From the NCBI GenBank assembly GCA_036389795.1, contig DASVWD010000111.1, positions 1-41,842 on the forward strand: DNA of 41,842 bases, written 5' to 3'. Position 1 is the first letter of the stretch; each line of letters opens with the position of its first letter. Below, one piece after another: positions 16,598-24,740 of the stretch. This DNA is from Longimicrobium sp. GTDB taxonomy: Bacteria > Gemmatimonadota > Gemmatimonadetes > Longimicrobiales > Longimicrobiaceae. The notes under the pieces are model-generated. The model saw only the letters and a program-made list of their open reading frames with translations. It had not been told where the DNA came from and searched no databases. A program made the translations under genes and the position numbers.

Positions 16598-17482
16598 ATG
16601 CTGAACAGCCATCCCAACGCATCCGCGCCAGCGCGCCCGCTGAGCGCGGGCCGCATCCGCGAGCTGCTTGCCGCGCTCGAAGCGTTCGGCGGCGACCACC
16701 TGGCGTTCCTGACCACGGGACGCGGCCTTCAGCTGCTCGCGCGCGTACCAATGGCGGCGAACTCACCGAGGTTCCGCCAGCACCCTCGCGCGCACGTGTT
16801 CGGGGCCGAGCCGGGCGCGGTGGTGGAGGACTTCGAGCGCCTGACCTGGCTGTGGAAGCTCACGGACGACTGCTGGAGCGGCGGCGGCGGACAGGTCTGC
16901 GCGCGGGCCCGCATCGACCAGGAGCTGGCGGCCCTGCGGGACCCGGGCGCCCTCGGGGGATGGGGCGTCTTCCAGAACGCGCTGGCGGCGCAGGCGCGGC
17001 AGCTGGAATCGATCAGCGACGCCGAGCTGGCGGCGATCGAGGAGCTCGCGGGCGAGCTGCGGGCGGCGCTCGACCCCGGCCGGAGCCCGGCCCTCCAGGA
17101 GCTGCAGCAGCAAATCCGCGAGATCAGCGAGCAGGACCACGACGCCATCCGGCCGGAAGACCCGGAGGCGCGCGAATGGCTCGCCGCCAACGGCCACGAC
17201 GCGCCCCTGGCCGGCAACCGCTTCGACGAGAAGGCGGAGGCGCTGGAGTTCGTCGAGGAGCTCTACGCGGCTGGCGCGGTGCGGGTGGTGGTCGCCTCGG
17301 AGTGCATCCGCGACGAGCTCGAGCACGGCGGGCCCTACGCCGACGGCCTGCGGGTGCAGCTCCCCGCCGAGCCGCGGCGCCGCGAGTCGGTGCTGGCGGT
17401 GGTGAACCGCGAGGTGGAAGAAGAGGGGTTCGACCCCTACGCCGACACCGGCCAGGAGGCGGTCTTCCTCTGGTGGGACTAG
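16598..17482 (+). CDS. Hypothetical protein, soluble, helical with Glu-rich coiled region
   Basis: The 294-residue protein is of no recognised family. Residues about 15-100 include LLAALEAFGGDHLAFLTTGRGLQLLARVP and LTWLWKLTDDCW; residues about 130-185 are strongly helical and acidic (QLESISDAELAAIEELAGELRAAL, LQELQQQIREISEQDHD), likely a coiled coil. The C-terminal ~90 residues (KAEALEFVEELYAAGAVRVVVAS then AVVNREVEEEGFDPYADTGQEAVFLWWD) look like a compact alpha/beta domain. No signal peptide or membrane segment is seen. The ATG at 16598 lies ten bases after the pseudogene stop, so its promoter is probably within or before the remnant. A GNAT gene follows after 41 bases. Confidence 0.65.
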   Translation: MLNSHPNASAPARPLSAGRIRELLAALEAFGGDHLAFLTTGRGLQLLARVPMAANSPRFRQHPRAHVFGAEPGAVVEDFERLTWLWKLTDDCWSGGGGQVCARARIDQELAALRDPGALGGWGVFQNALAAQARQLESISDAELAAIEELAGELRAALDPGRSPALQELQQQIREISEQDHDAIRPEDPEAREWLAANGHDAPLAGNRFDEKAEALEFVEELYAAGAVRVVVASECIRDELEHGGPYADGLRVQLPAEPRRRESVLAVVNREVEEEGFDPYADTGQEAVFLWWD

Positions 17483-17523
17483 CGAACCCCGCGAGCTGGT
17501 TCTCCCGCGACCTGGAACAACGG

Positions 17524-18066
17524 ATGAACGGGCCTGAGTCTCCGAAGCCACCGAGCCTCGCCATCCGCGAGGCGACCGCCGACGACATTCCCGCCCTGGC
17601 GCGGCTGCACGTCGTCACCTGGAACGACACGTATCCCGGGGTGCGCTCGCCGCCGACGTACGAGGTCCGGGAGCGGCAGTGGCGCGAGGCGTTCGCGGCG
17701 GACGACGGGAGCTGGTTCTGCTTCGTCGTGGAGCGGGACGACGGCGAGCTCGTCGGGTTCGCGAAGGGGAAGCGGTACGCCAGCCCCGACCAGCCGGACT
17801 ACGCGGGCGAGCTGAACAAGATCTACCTGCTGCGCGAATACCAGCGCCGCGGGCTGGGGCGCCGGCTCGTGGGACACGTCGTGCGCCGCTTCCTCGGTCA
17901 GGGCGTCGACTCGATGCTGCTGTTCGCGGACGCGGGGAACCCCTCGTGCGGCTTCTACGAGGCGCTCGGGGGTGAGAAGCTGCGGGAGCCCGACGGCACG
18001 ACCAGCTACGCCAACTACGGCTGGCGCGACCTGCGGCGGCTGGCGACCCTCTGCCCCGTCGAGTGA
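17524..18066 (+). CDS. GNAT-family N-acetyltransferase
   Basis: The 180-residue single-domain protein has the GNAT order: N-terminal LAIREATADDIPALARLHVVTWNDTYPG, a central GELVGFAKG strand, LNKIYLLREYQRRGLGRRLVGHVV with the acetyl-CoA-binding (Q/R)-x-x-G-x-G/A loop, and NPSCGFYEALGGEKL near the end. The W-N-x-T-Y motif is common in the group annotated as amine/phosphinothricin-type acetyltransferases. The substrate is unknown. The start ATG 17524 fits a short leader before the first strand. It lies 41 bases after the preceding unknown gene on the same strand. Confidence 0.85.
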   Translation: MNGPESPKPPSLAIREATADDIPALARLHVVTWNDTYPGVRSPPTYEVRERQWREAFAADDGSWFCFVVERDDGELVGFAKGKRYASPDQPDYAGELNKIYLLREYQRRGLGRRLVGHVVRRFLGQGVDSMLLFADAGNPSCGFYEALGGEKLREPDGTTSYANYGWRDLRRLATLCPVE

Positions 18067-18136
18067 GCGCCGCCGCCTGGCGCCCGCCAGTTCCACGCGC
18101 GCAGGAGAGCCGGGAGGAGAGGTTTCAGGAGGCCTG

Positions 18137-18526
18137 ATGGACGATCGACCGACCTGCGGGAAGGGACTCGCCGAGCGCTCGGCGCTGCACGCGGCGCTCG
18201 CTGGACTTCTCGCCTCCGTTGCCGAGAACCTCGAGATCCACATGACCGCGCTCGATTCGCGCGACGAGACCGCGCGGCTGGAGCTCGACGCATATCGCGA
18301 CCTCTCGGAGCGGCATCGCGAGCTCGTCGCCGCCCTCCGCGCAACGGCCGAGCGGATGGCCGGGTACCGCGACCTTCCCATGGCCGCGCACGATTCGGAG
18401 GCCATGGCCTCTCCAGGCGTACTCCAGGCTTTCCAGGACCTCGTGCGGCGGGAGGAGGAGCTGCTGGCCCTGCTCCGGGACACCGTCGCGCAGGATCGGG
18501 CCATGCTCGAACAGGCCGGCGGGTGA
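18137..18526 (+). CDS. Small helical hypothetical protein
   Basis: The 129-residue, almost wholly alpha-helical protein has heptad-like Leu/Ala patterning (LAGLLASVAENLEIHMTAL, LSERHRELVAALRATAERMAGY, FQDLVRREEELLALLRDTVAQDRAML), consistent with a helical bundle or coiled coil. Single histidines occur near residues 18, 36 and 60, so metal binding is possible but not shown. AGGAGG precedes ATG 18137. I recognise no family. Confidence 0.6.
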   Translation: MDDRPTCGKGLAERSALHAALAGLLASVAENLEIHMTALDSRDETARLELDAYRDLSERHRELVAALRATAERMAGYRDLPMAAHDSEAMASPGVLQAFQDLVRREEELLALLRDTVAQDRAMLEQAGG

Positions 18527-18596
18527 GCCGCCGGGACGGAGCGCTCGCCGGCCGCGTCGCCTGACCAGCGCAACGCACTCCCACGGAATCGAGGCC

Positions 18597-19295
18597 ATGC
18601 GCAAGTATCTCCTCCTGCTGGTCCTCTGCACCGCCTGCGCGCACTCCGTGCGGCCTTCCGCGCCCGCGGCGCCCTCCGACACGGGCCGGGTCGCCGTCGA
18701 GGGCGGCGAGCTCTACTACGAGAGCCGGGGCAGCGGCCCCGCCGTCGTGCTCCTCCACGGAGGCGGGCTGGACCACACGTCGTGGGACCCGCAGGTGGAT
18801 CCGCTCTCGCGCGCGTTCCGCGTGATCCGCTACGATGCGCGCGGGCACGGCCGCTCCACCCCGCCCACGGGACCGTTCTCCATGGCCGACGACCTGGGCC
18901 GGGTGCTGGACCACCTGGGCGTGCGGCGGGCGCACCTGGTGGGGCTCTCGATGGGCGCGGGCGCGGCGTACGGCTTCGCGGCGCGGCATCCCGAGCGCGT
19001 GGAGACGCTGACGCTGGTCTCGATGAGCGGTCCTCCCCCCGGGGTGCCGAGGGAGCCCGGGGCGCCGCCGGACCTGACGGAGGCAGCCGGCCGGGAGCTG
19101 CTCCGTGGAATGCCGATGCCCCGCCTGCTCGTGCTCGGGGAGAGAGACTCGCCCGTGGTCCAGGCGGTCGCCGACAGCGTGCGGGCGCAGGCGCCGGGCG
19201 TGGAGGTGGTGAGGATTCCCGGGGCCCACCTCCCGAACCGCGACGCGCCGGAGGCGTTCAACCTCCTGCTCCTGCGCTTCCTGCGGCAGCGGTGA
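18597..19295 (+). CDS. Alpha/beta hydrolase, exported (probable lipoprotein)
   Basis: The 232-residue protein has an N-terminal signal sequence (MRKYLLLLVLCTACAHSVRP) whose Cys14 could be a lipoprotein cysteine, though the lipobox is imperfect. The hydrolase core shows the oxyanion-hole HGGGLDHTSWDPQ, YDARGHGRS, the nucleophile elbow GLSMGAG, an acid in VLGERDSPVV and the histidine in IPGAHLPN. The triad appears complete. At about 210 mature residues it is short for the fold, since the usual lid between strands 6 and 7 is nearly absent, suggesting an open active site. The substrate is unknown; it probably acts in the periplasm. Confidence 0.85.
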   Translation: MRKYLLLLVLCTACAHSVRPSAPAAPSDTGRVAVEGGELYYESRGSGPAVVLLHGGGLDHTSWDPQVDPLSRAFRVIRYDARGHGRSTPPTGPFSMADDLGRVLDHLGVRRAHLVGLSMGAGAAYGFAARHPERVETLTLVSMSGPPPGVPREPGAPPDLTEAAGRELLRGMPMPRLLVLGERDSPVVQAVADSVRAQAPGVEVVRIPGAHLPNRDAPEAFNLLLLRFLRQR

Positions 19296-19345
19296 GCCCC
19301 CGGGCGCGACTCCGAGAACCCGTCCTCCCCATGGGAGGTGTCACG

Positions 19346-20086
19346 TTGAACCGCCGGCTGCCTCTCCGCCTCGCGCTCGCCGCCTGCGCCCTCGGCGCCG
19401 CCGTGCCCGCCACCGCGCAGCAGACTCCGCCGCGTCCGGAGCCGGGGCCCTACGCGCGCATCGTGGTCCTGCAGCCCAGGCCCGGACAGCAGGCGGCGTT
19501 CGAGGCCGGCTACCAGCGCCACCTGGAGTGGCACCGCGGGGCGAACGATCCGTGGACGTGGTACGGCTGGTCGTTCGTGCTGGGCGAGCGCATCGGGCTG
19601 TTCATGGACGGCACCTTCGGCCACGCCGCCGCGGACTTCGACGCCGCCGTGCAGCCGGCGGCCGACGCCGCGGACAACGCCGCCAACGTCTCTCCCTACG
19701 CGGACTTCCTCGGCCACGGCGTCTACGAGCGGCTGGACGCGCTCGGCAGAGGCGCGCCGCTCCCCGACACGTCGGCCTTCCTCGCCCTCACCACCTACCG
19801 CGTGGCGCCGGGCCGGGAGCGCGCGTTCGCGGCGGCGCTCGCCGCGCACCACGCCCGCCGGCAGGGCGACCCGGCCGCCCGCTACACGTGGTTCCGGCTC
19901 CGCATCGGGGGGCAGGCGCCCGAGTACCTGCTGATGCGCCCGGTGCGCACCTTCGCCGCGGCGGCGACGCTCCCGGACTTCTTCGAGGCCGCGCCCGAGG
20001 GAGGAGCGGCGGGCATCGCGGGCCTGGTCGAAAGCGTGCGGAGCGAGCTGCTGCGCTACCGGCCGACGCTCAGCTACCGGCCTTGA
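19346..20086 (+). CDS. Exported hypothetical protein with tandem ABM-like (dimeric alpha-beta barrel) halves
   Basis: The 246-residue protein has a signal peptide (MNRRLPLRLALAACALGAAVPATAQQ). The start is taken as TTG 19346 because GGAGG at 19334-19338 is spaced seven bases from it; an in-frame ATG at 19331 would place the codon upstream of that site. The mature part has two related halves: YARIVVLQPRPGQQAAFEAGYQRHLEWHR and LALTTYRVAPGRERAFAAALAAHHARR, each a strand, a G(Q/R) turn and a helix, as in antibiotic-monooxygenase-like ferredoxin folds. I infer a small-molecule-binding periplasmic role; no catalytic residues are recognised. Confidence 0.65.
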   Translation: MNRRLPLRLALAACALGAAVPATAQQTPPRPEPGPYARIVVLQPRPGQQAAFEAGYQRHLEWHRGANDPWTWYGWSFVLGERIGLFMDGTFGHAAADFDAAVQPAADAADNAANVSPYADFLGHGVYERLDALGRGAPLPDTSAFLALTTYRVAPGRERAFAAALAAHHARRQGDPAARYTWFRLRIGGQAPEYLLMRPVRTFAAAATLPDFFEAAPEGGAAGIAGLVESVRSELLRYRPTLSYRP

Positions 20087-20120
20087 TTACGGTCGGGGTC
20101 ATCTTTCCAGGAGCTGTGCC

Positions 20121-20681
20121 GTGGACTTGCGAGAGCCCGCCGCCGAAAGCATCGACGCCGTCCAGGTGTTCCGCGCCGCGCTGAAGCAGCAGTACCACGC
20201 CGCGCTCGCGATGCTGCGGGAGGCGATCGAGCGCTGCCCCGGCGAGCTCTGGGCCGGCGGCGGCTACCTCAACCCGTTCTGGCGGATCGCCTACCACACG
20301 CTGTACTTCACGCACCTCTACCTCCAGTCGAACCAGGCCGACTTCCGCCCCTGGGAGCACCACCAGACGGGGCTCCAGGACATGGACGGCGTCCCGGGGC
20401 CGCCGGAGCTCGACGACGTGCTGGAGCTACCGCACCGGCCGCCGCAGACCGGCGTGCCGTACACGAAGGCGGAGCTGCTGACGTACTGGAGCCTCTGCGA
20501 CGGAATGGTCGACGGCGCCGTGGACGCGCACGACCTCCTGGACCCGGAGTGCGGGTTCAGCTGGAAGAAGCGCTCGCGCGCGGAGCACCAGGTCTCCAGC
20601 ATCCGCCACATCCAGCACCACACGGCGCAGCTCGGGGAGCGCCTGCGCACCACGGCCGGGATCGGCGTGGGGTGGAGATAG
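20121..20681 (+). CDS. DinB-superfamily-like protein
   Basis: The 186-residue helical protein resembles the DinB superfamily: an N-terminal FRAALKQQYHAALAMLREAIERCP helix, NPFWRIAYHTLYFTHLYLQ with the first metal histidine, and IRHIQHHTAQLGERLRTTAG with the C-terminal pair. It is longer than the DinB protein at 4102-4578 and has an insert (QTGLQDMDGVPGPPELDDV) absent there, so the two are distant relatives rather than recent duplicates. GTG 20121 follows an AGGAG-containing stretch (CCAGGAGCTGTGCC). Function unknown. Confidence 0.78.
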   Translation: MDLREPAAESIDAVQVFRAALKQQYHAALAMLREAIERCPGELWAGGGYLNPFWRIAYHTLYFTHLYLQSNQADFRPWEHHQTGLQDMDGVPGPPELDDVLELPHRPPQTGVPYTKAELLTYWSLCDGMVDGAVDAHDLLDPECGFSWKKRSRAEHQVSSIRHIQHHTAQLGERLRTTAGIGVGWR

Positions 20682-20710
20682 ACCCACATCGTCTGCACCG
20701 AGTACGCGGC

Positions 20711-21340
20711 ATGGAAAATCTCTCGAACGTGTTTGAAGATTTTGCAGCGGCTTTCGGAGAAAACCCGGAGTTGTGCTTCAACTTCGGCCTCATTGTTCTG
20801 CTTCGGCGGAATCCACCGCTTTTGAGAGCCTTTCTCCGTTGGATCGAAGACTCTTCGGGTCTCCATCTCGACCCCGAGATCACATGGTTGATCTATGGTG
20901 AACGGCAGGTCAACCGCCGACGCCGGATCTTTCCTGATATGGTGCTCGCCTCGCCGACGCTCGAGCTTTGGTTCGAGCACAAGCTCGGCTCCAAGCTGAA
21001 AAAGGATGAGCTCAGACGGTACGTCGAGGAATGTTACCTCCAGATGCACGAGGGCGAGGCCATCCCACTGATTGATCCTGCGGGCTTCTCTCCACTGCCT
21101 GATCGCCCCCGCATCGTCGTATTTGTAATCTCCGGCGTCAACCAAGTAATTCCCGAGGATCTTCGCGAGTGGCAGAAGCAGTTTGCGAAATTGGGGTGCG
21201 GCCTCGCTTGGTGTGGCTCGGCCGGTTATCTACGTTGTCGAGATTTCTTGCCGTATATCAGGTTGGCACTGACAGAGCTCACCGGGTTCGACGCCGTAAT
21301 GGCGGAGCACTTCGTCGGGTGGGTGGCAACGCGATGTTAG
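20711..21340 (+). CDS. Isolated PD-(D/E)XK nuclease-like protein
   Basis: The 209-residue protein shows FPDMVLASPTLELWFEHK, i.e. P75-D76 then E89-H-K91, the PD...ExK active site of restriction-type nucleases, preceded by GERQVNRRRR and followed by the helix KKDELRRYVEEC. The fold order (helix, ERQ strand, PD strand, ExK strand, helix) fits. No partner methylase, helicase or specificity gene is adjacent. The DNA is visibly less GC-rich than its neighbours and third positions are less biased, so lateral gain is likely. ATG 20711 is the first start outside the preceding gene. It may be a degenerate defence or mobile-element remnant, or a stand-alone effector. Confidence 0.7.
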   Translation: MENLSNVFEDFAAAFGENPELCFNFGLIVLLRRNPPLLRAFLRWIEDSSGLHLDPEITWLIYGERQVNRRRRIFPDMVLASPTLELWFEHKLGSKLKKDELRRYVEECYLQMHEGEAIPLIDPAGFSPLPDRPRIVVFVISGVNQVIPEDLREWQKQFAKLGCGLAWCGSAGYLRCRDFLPYIRLALTELTGFDAVMAEHFVGWVATRC

Positions 21341-21478
21341 ATCGAGCAGTTCTCAAGCGCTCGGGTTGCCGGTCTGGCAAAACAGATGCAGGGTCCCGAG
21401 ATTCCCGTACGCTCCGGACTTCCGTCCGCTCGAGCGAAAGACCGGGCAGCCACACCCATTCGGGCCCATGATCCTCCC

Positions 21479-21961
21479 ATGCCGTGCCACCGGGGGAACG
21501 TGCGACGACCGCGCCCGCTCCTGCTTCTCCTGCTGCTGCTGCCGCTCGTCGGCTGCCACGCGCAGATGAGGCTCACCGAGCCGGGGCAGCCGCTGCGGCC
21601 CTGCCCGCGCACGCCCAACTGCGTCTCGACCGAGGCGACGGACGAGCGGCACGCCATACCCCCGCTCCCGTTCCGCGGCACGCCCGAAGAGGCGCAGGCG
21701 CGCGCGCGGGAGGCGCTGCTGCGGGAGCCCCGGACGCGCGTCGTGCTGGAGGCGCCCGGCTACCTGCGCGCGGAGGCGCGGAGCCGCGTCTTCCGCTTCG
21801 TGGACGACGTGGAGGTGGTGGTGGACGGCCCCGCGAAGCTGGTCCGCTTCCGCTCGGCCTCGCGCCTGGGCCGGCGCGACTTCGGGGTGAACCGCGAGCG
21901 GATGGAGCGGTTCAGCGAGCGCTTCCGCGCGCTGGACCAGGCTTCCGCCGGCCCCGGATGA
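21479..21961 (+). CDS. DUF1499-family lipoprotein
   Basis: The 160-residue protein has a signal peptide ending LLLLLPLVGC (lipobox LVGC, Cys about 26) and then the DUF1499 pattern: LRPCPRTPNCVSTEATDERHAIPPLPF, ARAREALLREPRTRVVLEAPGYLRAEARSRVFRFVDDVEVVVD, and RFRSASRLGRRDFGVNRERMERF. The CPxTPNCVST block is the strongest identifier. The family is widespread and uncharacterised. The 138 bases upstream (21341-21478) hold no gene I can support. A GNAT gene starts one base after its stop. Confidence 0.88.
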   Translation: MPCHRGNVRRPRPLLLLLLLLPLVGCHAQMRLTEPGQPLRPCPRTPNCVSTEATDERHAIPPLPFRGTPEEAQARAREALLREPRTRVVLEAPGYLRAEARSRVFRFVDDVEVVVDGPAKLVRFRSASRLGRRDFGVNRERMERFSERFRALDQASAGPG

Positions 21962-21962
21962 C

Positions 21963-22445
21963 GTGAGCGGCGCGGAGCCCGGCTCGACGCGCGTGCGCGT
22001 GCGGGCCTGCACCCCCGCCGACGCCGGAGCCGTCGGCGCGCTCAGCCGGGAGTTCGTCGCGTACCTGCGGGACCTCGGGGACCCGGCCCCGGGCGGCGTG
22101 ACGGCCAAGGCGTACCTGCGCGACGGCTTCGGCGAGCGCCCCGCCTTCACGAGCCTGCTGGCGGAAGCCGACGGCCGGGCGGTCGGCTACCTGCTCTGTC
22201 ACGAGGGCTACGACGTCGACCGCGGGGGCCGCGTCCTCCACGTGGCGGACCTGTTCGTCGCCGGGAGCGCCCGGCGCGCGGGCGTGGGCCGCGCCCTGAT
22301 GGACGCCGCCGCGGAAGTCTGCCGGCGCGCGGGCGGCCACGCGCTCGTCTGGGCCGTGTATCCCCCGAACGCGGCGGCGAGGGCGTTCTACGAAAGCCTC
22401 GGCGGGCGGTACTCGGAAGACCTGCTCATGTCGCGGCGGGTCTGA
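21963..22445 (+). CDS. GNAT-family N-acetyltransferase
   Basis: The 160-residue GNAT domain includes VRVRACTPADAGAVGALSREFVAYL, VGYLLCHEGYD, VLHVADLFVAGSARRAGVGRALMDAAAEVC (acetyl-CoA loop RRAGVG) and WAVYPPNAAARAFYESLGGRY. GTG 21963 follows the DUF1499 stop by one base, so the two are probably translationally coupled. The substrate is unknown. It is one of three unrelated-looking GNAT genes within 6 kb. Confidence 0.85.
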   Translation: MSGAEPGSTRVRVRACTPADAGAVGALSREFVAYLRDLGDPAPGGVTAKAYLRDGFGERPAFTSLLAEADGRAVGYLLCHEGYDVDRGGRVLHVADLFVAGSARRAGVGRALMDAAAEVCRRAGGHALVWAVYPPNAAARAFYESLGGRYSEDLLMSRRV

Positions 22446-22489
22446 TGCCACCTTCCGAAACCGACCGTGCATTCCATGCCACACACGAA

Positions 22490-22685
22490 GTCATCCCGAG
22501 GGAGCGTCCGCGCGTAATTCGCTCCCGCGCCAATGGTCGGACGCGACCGAAGGATCTGCTCCGCGTGTCTGGCGGCCGGATGCGGTGCGCGGAAGCCGGC
22601 CTCGCTCCGGGGGGAGTAGATCCTTCGGCCGCCGCCAGGCATCGTTGCCGAGGCAGGTTCGGCGCAGCGGCTCCCTCAGGATGAC
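22490..22685. repeat. Long imperfect palindrome, dispersed element
   Basis: The ends GTCATCCCGAGGGAG and CTCCCTCAGGATGAC pair at 14 of 15 positions. Inside, CCGAAGGATCTGCTCC pairs with GGAGTAGATCCTTCGG, so the whole 196-base unit can fold into one hairpin. A relative with diverged sequence and the same end type is at 31550-31738. Both sit just upstream of plus-strand genes. No reading frame inside is credible. Confidence 0.75.
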
Positions 22686-22767
22686 ACCTCGTTGCCCAAT
22701 CGATCGCGGAATCTGGTATGACGGGCCCGATCCTCCCTGGCATCGACCGGCGGAAAGGTCCTTCTGG

Positions 22768-23358
22768 ATGAGGATTGAGATCACCGAGGAGCCGGTCTCG
22801 GCGCTGGCGGAGTACGCGCGCATCCCCATCGCCTTCGAGGTCGGCGAGGTGCTGGACGTGTCGGCGCCGGACGACGGGCTCGGCGGGATCGTCCTGGCGC
22901 GGCGCGGGCTCGGCGTCCCGTACGTGAAGGACTACGACGCGATCGAGGGGTCGCACCCGGCGGACTGGGCGAGGAGCTTCGACCTCTCGCGCTGGGGGCT
23001 GTTCGGGGCGAGGATCGCGGGACGGCTCGCCGGCGGGGCCGCCGTGGCGTTCGACACGGCAGACGTCCAGATGCTGGAGGGGCGGCTGGACCTGGCCGTG
23101 CTGTGGGACATCCGCGTGGCGCCCGACGCACGGGGGCGTGGGGTCGGCACCGCCCTCTTCCGCGCGGCGGAGGCGTGGGCCGCGGCGCGGGGGTGCCGGT
23201 GGCTCAAGGTCGAGACGCAGAACGTCAACGTGCCGGCGTGCCGGTTCTACGCGCGGCGGGGATGCGTGCTGGGAGCGATCCACCGCTTCGCCTATCCCGG
23301 GCTGCCGGACGAGGTCCAGCTCCTCTGGTACCGGGACCTGTCCGGCGTGGCGCGCTGA
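22768..23358 (+). CDS. GNAT acetyltransferase, streptothricin-acetyltransferase-like
   Basis: The 196-residue protein resembles the Sat group: [47 protein letters not shown] (acetyl-CoA loop), [24 protein letters not shown] and [15 protein letters not shown]. The [13 protein letters not shown] segment is characteristic of streptothricin acetyltransferases and their many chromosomal relatives. Resistance is possible but not shown; most homologues are of unknown substrate. ATG 22768 agrees with the domain start; a longer reading would run back into the palindromic repeat. AAAGG lies 13 bases upstream. A TTGCCC...TATGAC promoter-like pair with a 19-base spacer precedes it (about 22692-22716). 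Confidence 0.85.
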   Translation: MRIEITEEPVSALAEYARIPIAFEVGEVLDVSAPDDGLGGIVLARRGLGVPYVKDYDAIEGSHPADWARSFDLSRWGLFGARIAGRLAGGAAVAFDTADVQMLEGRLDLAVLWDIRVAPDARGRGVGTALFRAAEAWAAARGCRWLKVETQNVNVPACRFYARRGCVLGAIHRFAYPGLPDEVQLLWYRDLSGVAR

Positions 23359-23482
23359 AGGCGCCCCGGCGCTCCCGTCTTCAGAAGAATGTGTTCATCG
23401 GCGCGATCCATCATTATCCTGTCCAGCCGGCAAGACTCCTTCCCCCGCCAACACGGGCCCGTTTCCACCAAAGGAGGTGGGT

Positions 23483-24043
23483 ATGACCGGGTTGACCGCG
23501 CTGTGGCTCCCGATCCTGCTGTCGGCCGTGCTCGTCTTCGTCGCCAGTGCGATCATCCACATGGCGCCCCTCTGGCACAGGAACGACTATCCCGGGGTGC
23601 CCGACCAAGACCGGGTGATGGACGCGCTGCGGCCGTTCGCCATCCCGCCGGGCGACTACATGGTGCCCCGCGCGACGAGCGGCGCGGAGATGAAGTCGCC
23701 GGAGTTCGCCGAGAAGATGCGGCAGGGTCCCGTCGTGATCATGACGGTGGTCCCGAACGGTCCCTGGTCGATGGGGAGGAATCTCGCGCTCTGGTTCCTG
23801 TACTGCCTGGTGGTCAGCATCTTCGCCGCGTACGTCGCCTCGCGCGCGCTGCCCCCGGGAGCGGAGTACCTGGACGTCTTCCGCTTCGCCGGCACCACCG
23901 CGTTCATCGGGTACGCGCTCGCCCTGTGGCAGGTGTCGATCTGGTACCGCCGCGCCTGGAGCTTCACGGTCAAGGAGACGTTCGACGGGCTGATCTACGC
24001 CCTCCTGGCGGCGGGCGTGTTCGGCTGGTTGTGGCCGGGATGA
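23483..24043 (+). CDS. Small conserved-type membrane protein, unknown function
   Basis: The 186-residue protein has four hydrophobic segments: [20 protein letters not shown] at the N-terminus, [39 protein letters not shown], and [15 protein letters not shown] at the C-terminus. Between TM1 and TM2 lies a ~70-residue soluble loop ([21 protein letters not shown]). AAGGAGGTGG precedes ATG 23483 at ideal spacing, predicting strong translation. A weak TGTTCA-17-TATCCT promoter may lie near 23392-23420. I do not know a name for the family. Confidence 0.75.
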   Translation: MTGLTALWLPILLSAVLVFVASAIIHMAPLWHRNDYPGVPDQDRVMDALRPFAIPPGDYMVPRATSGAEMKSPEFAEKMRQGPVVIMTVVPNGPWSMGRNLALWFLYCLVVSIFAAYVASRALPPGAEYLDVFRFAGTTAFIGYALALWQVSIWYRRAWSFTVKETFDGLIYALLAAGVFGWLWPG

Positions 24044-24140
24044 AACGCTTTCGATGACGGTGGCCAGGGCCACGGTAGCGACCATCCCGCGCTACCGGTT
24101 CGCCGGCTCCGCCGGTCGGTCCGCAATCGAGGAGGTGCCC

Positions 24141-24623
24141 ATGAAGCAGGTGTCACTCGCCGAGGCGCCCGAGGAGCTCAGGACGGCGTTCGCCGAGGGC
24201 GATCCGGCCAGCGCGGGCAAGGAGCACGAGGGGACGAACGTCGAGCTGCTCGGCCGGATGGTCGCCGCCATCGCCGCGGGCCGCTTCGACGAGCTGCGCG
24301 GCTTCCTGGCGCCGGAGGCCACCTTCGAGCTCGCCATGCCCGCGCGCTTCCCCTGGGTCCGCCGGGCCGCGGGCGCCGAAGACGTGATCGCCGCCATCGC
24401 GGCGAACTTCGGCCAGGTGCGCGACCAGCGCTCCGAGCCGCTGGCGCTGGTGGCGCAGGGCGACGACGTGATGGTGATGGCGCGCGAGACCGGCCGGCTG
24501 GCGGAGACCGGCGAGCCGTACGAGGTCCTCCTCGCCCAGCACTACTCCTTCCGCGACGGCAGGCTCGCCGGCTTCCGCTCCGTGGTCGCCGAGGCGGGAG
24601 AGCCGGCGTACGCCGATACCTGA
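24141..24623 (+). CDS. SnoaL-like / NTF2-fold protein
   Basis: The 160-residue protein contains the SnoaL-like pattern NVELLGRMVAAIAAGRFDELRGFLAPEATFELAMPARFPWVRRAAGAEDVIAAIAANF, then alternating strands (VMVMARETGRL, VLLAQHYSFRDGRLAGFRSVVAE). NTF2-fold proteins bind small hydrophobic ligands or act as isomerases/cyclases; the catalytic identity cannot be told. GGAGGTG sits 5 bases before ATG 24141. It lies between the membrane protein and the molybdopterin enzyme on the same strand. Confidence 0.8.
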   Translation: MKQVSLAEAPEELRTAFAEGDPASAGKEHEGTNVELLGRMVAAIAAGRFDELRGFLAPEATFELAMPARFPWVRRAAGAEDVIAAIAANFGQVRDQRSEPLALVAQGDDVMVMARETGRLAETGEPYEVLLAQHYSFRDGRLAGFRSVVAEAGEPAYADT

Positions 24624-24740
24624 CGGGCCGGCGCGCTTCCTCCGCCTCCCTTGCGGTACGGCGGCACCCGCCTGAGCTTCAGCGTCGGGGCGCGCACGCG
24701 CGGTGCGCGCCCGGCGCCAGGCACCCACCGGCGGTTGCCC

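Noticed and set aside
14788-21340. A multi-gene antiphage defence island
   Set aside because: Only two possible effector-like genes (HEFAH protein and PD-(D/E)XK protein) stand out, they are 4 kb apart with ordinary genes between, and no known defence core gene is present. I keep them as separate candidates.
22445-22684. A small plus-strand gene after the second GNAT gene
   Set aside because: The frame lies almost wholly inside the 196-base palindromic repeat and its composition is repeat-like, with no ribosome binding site.
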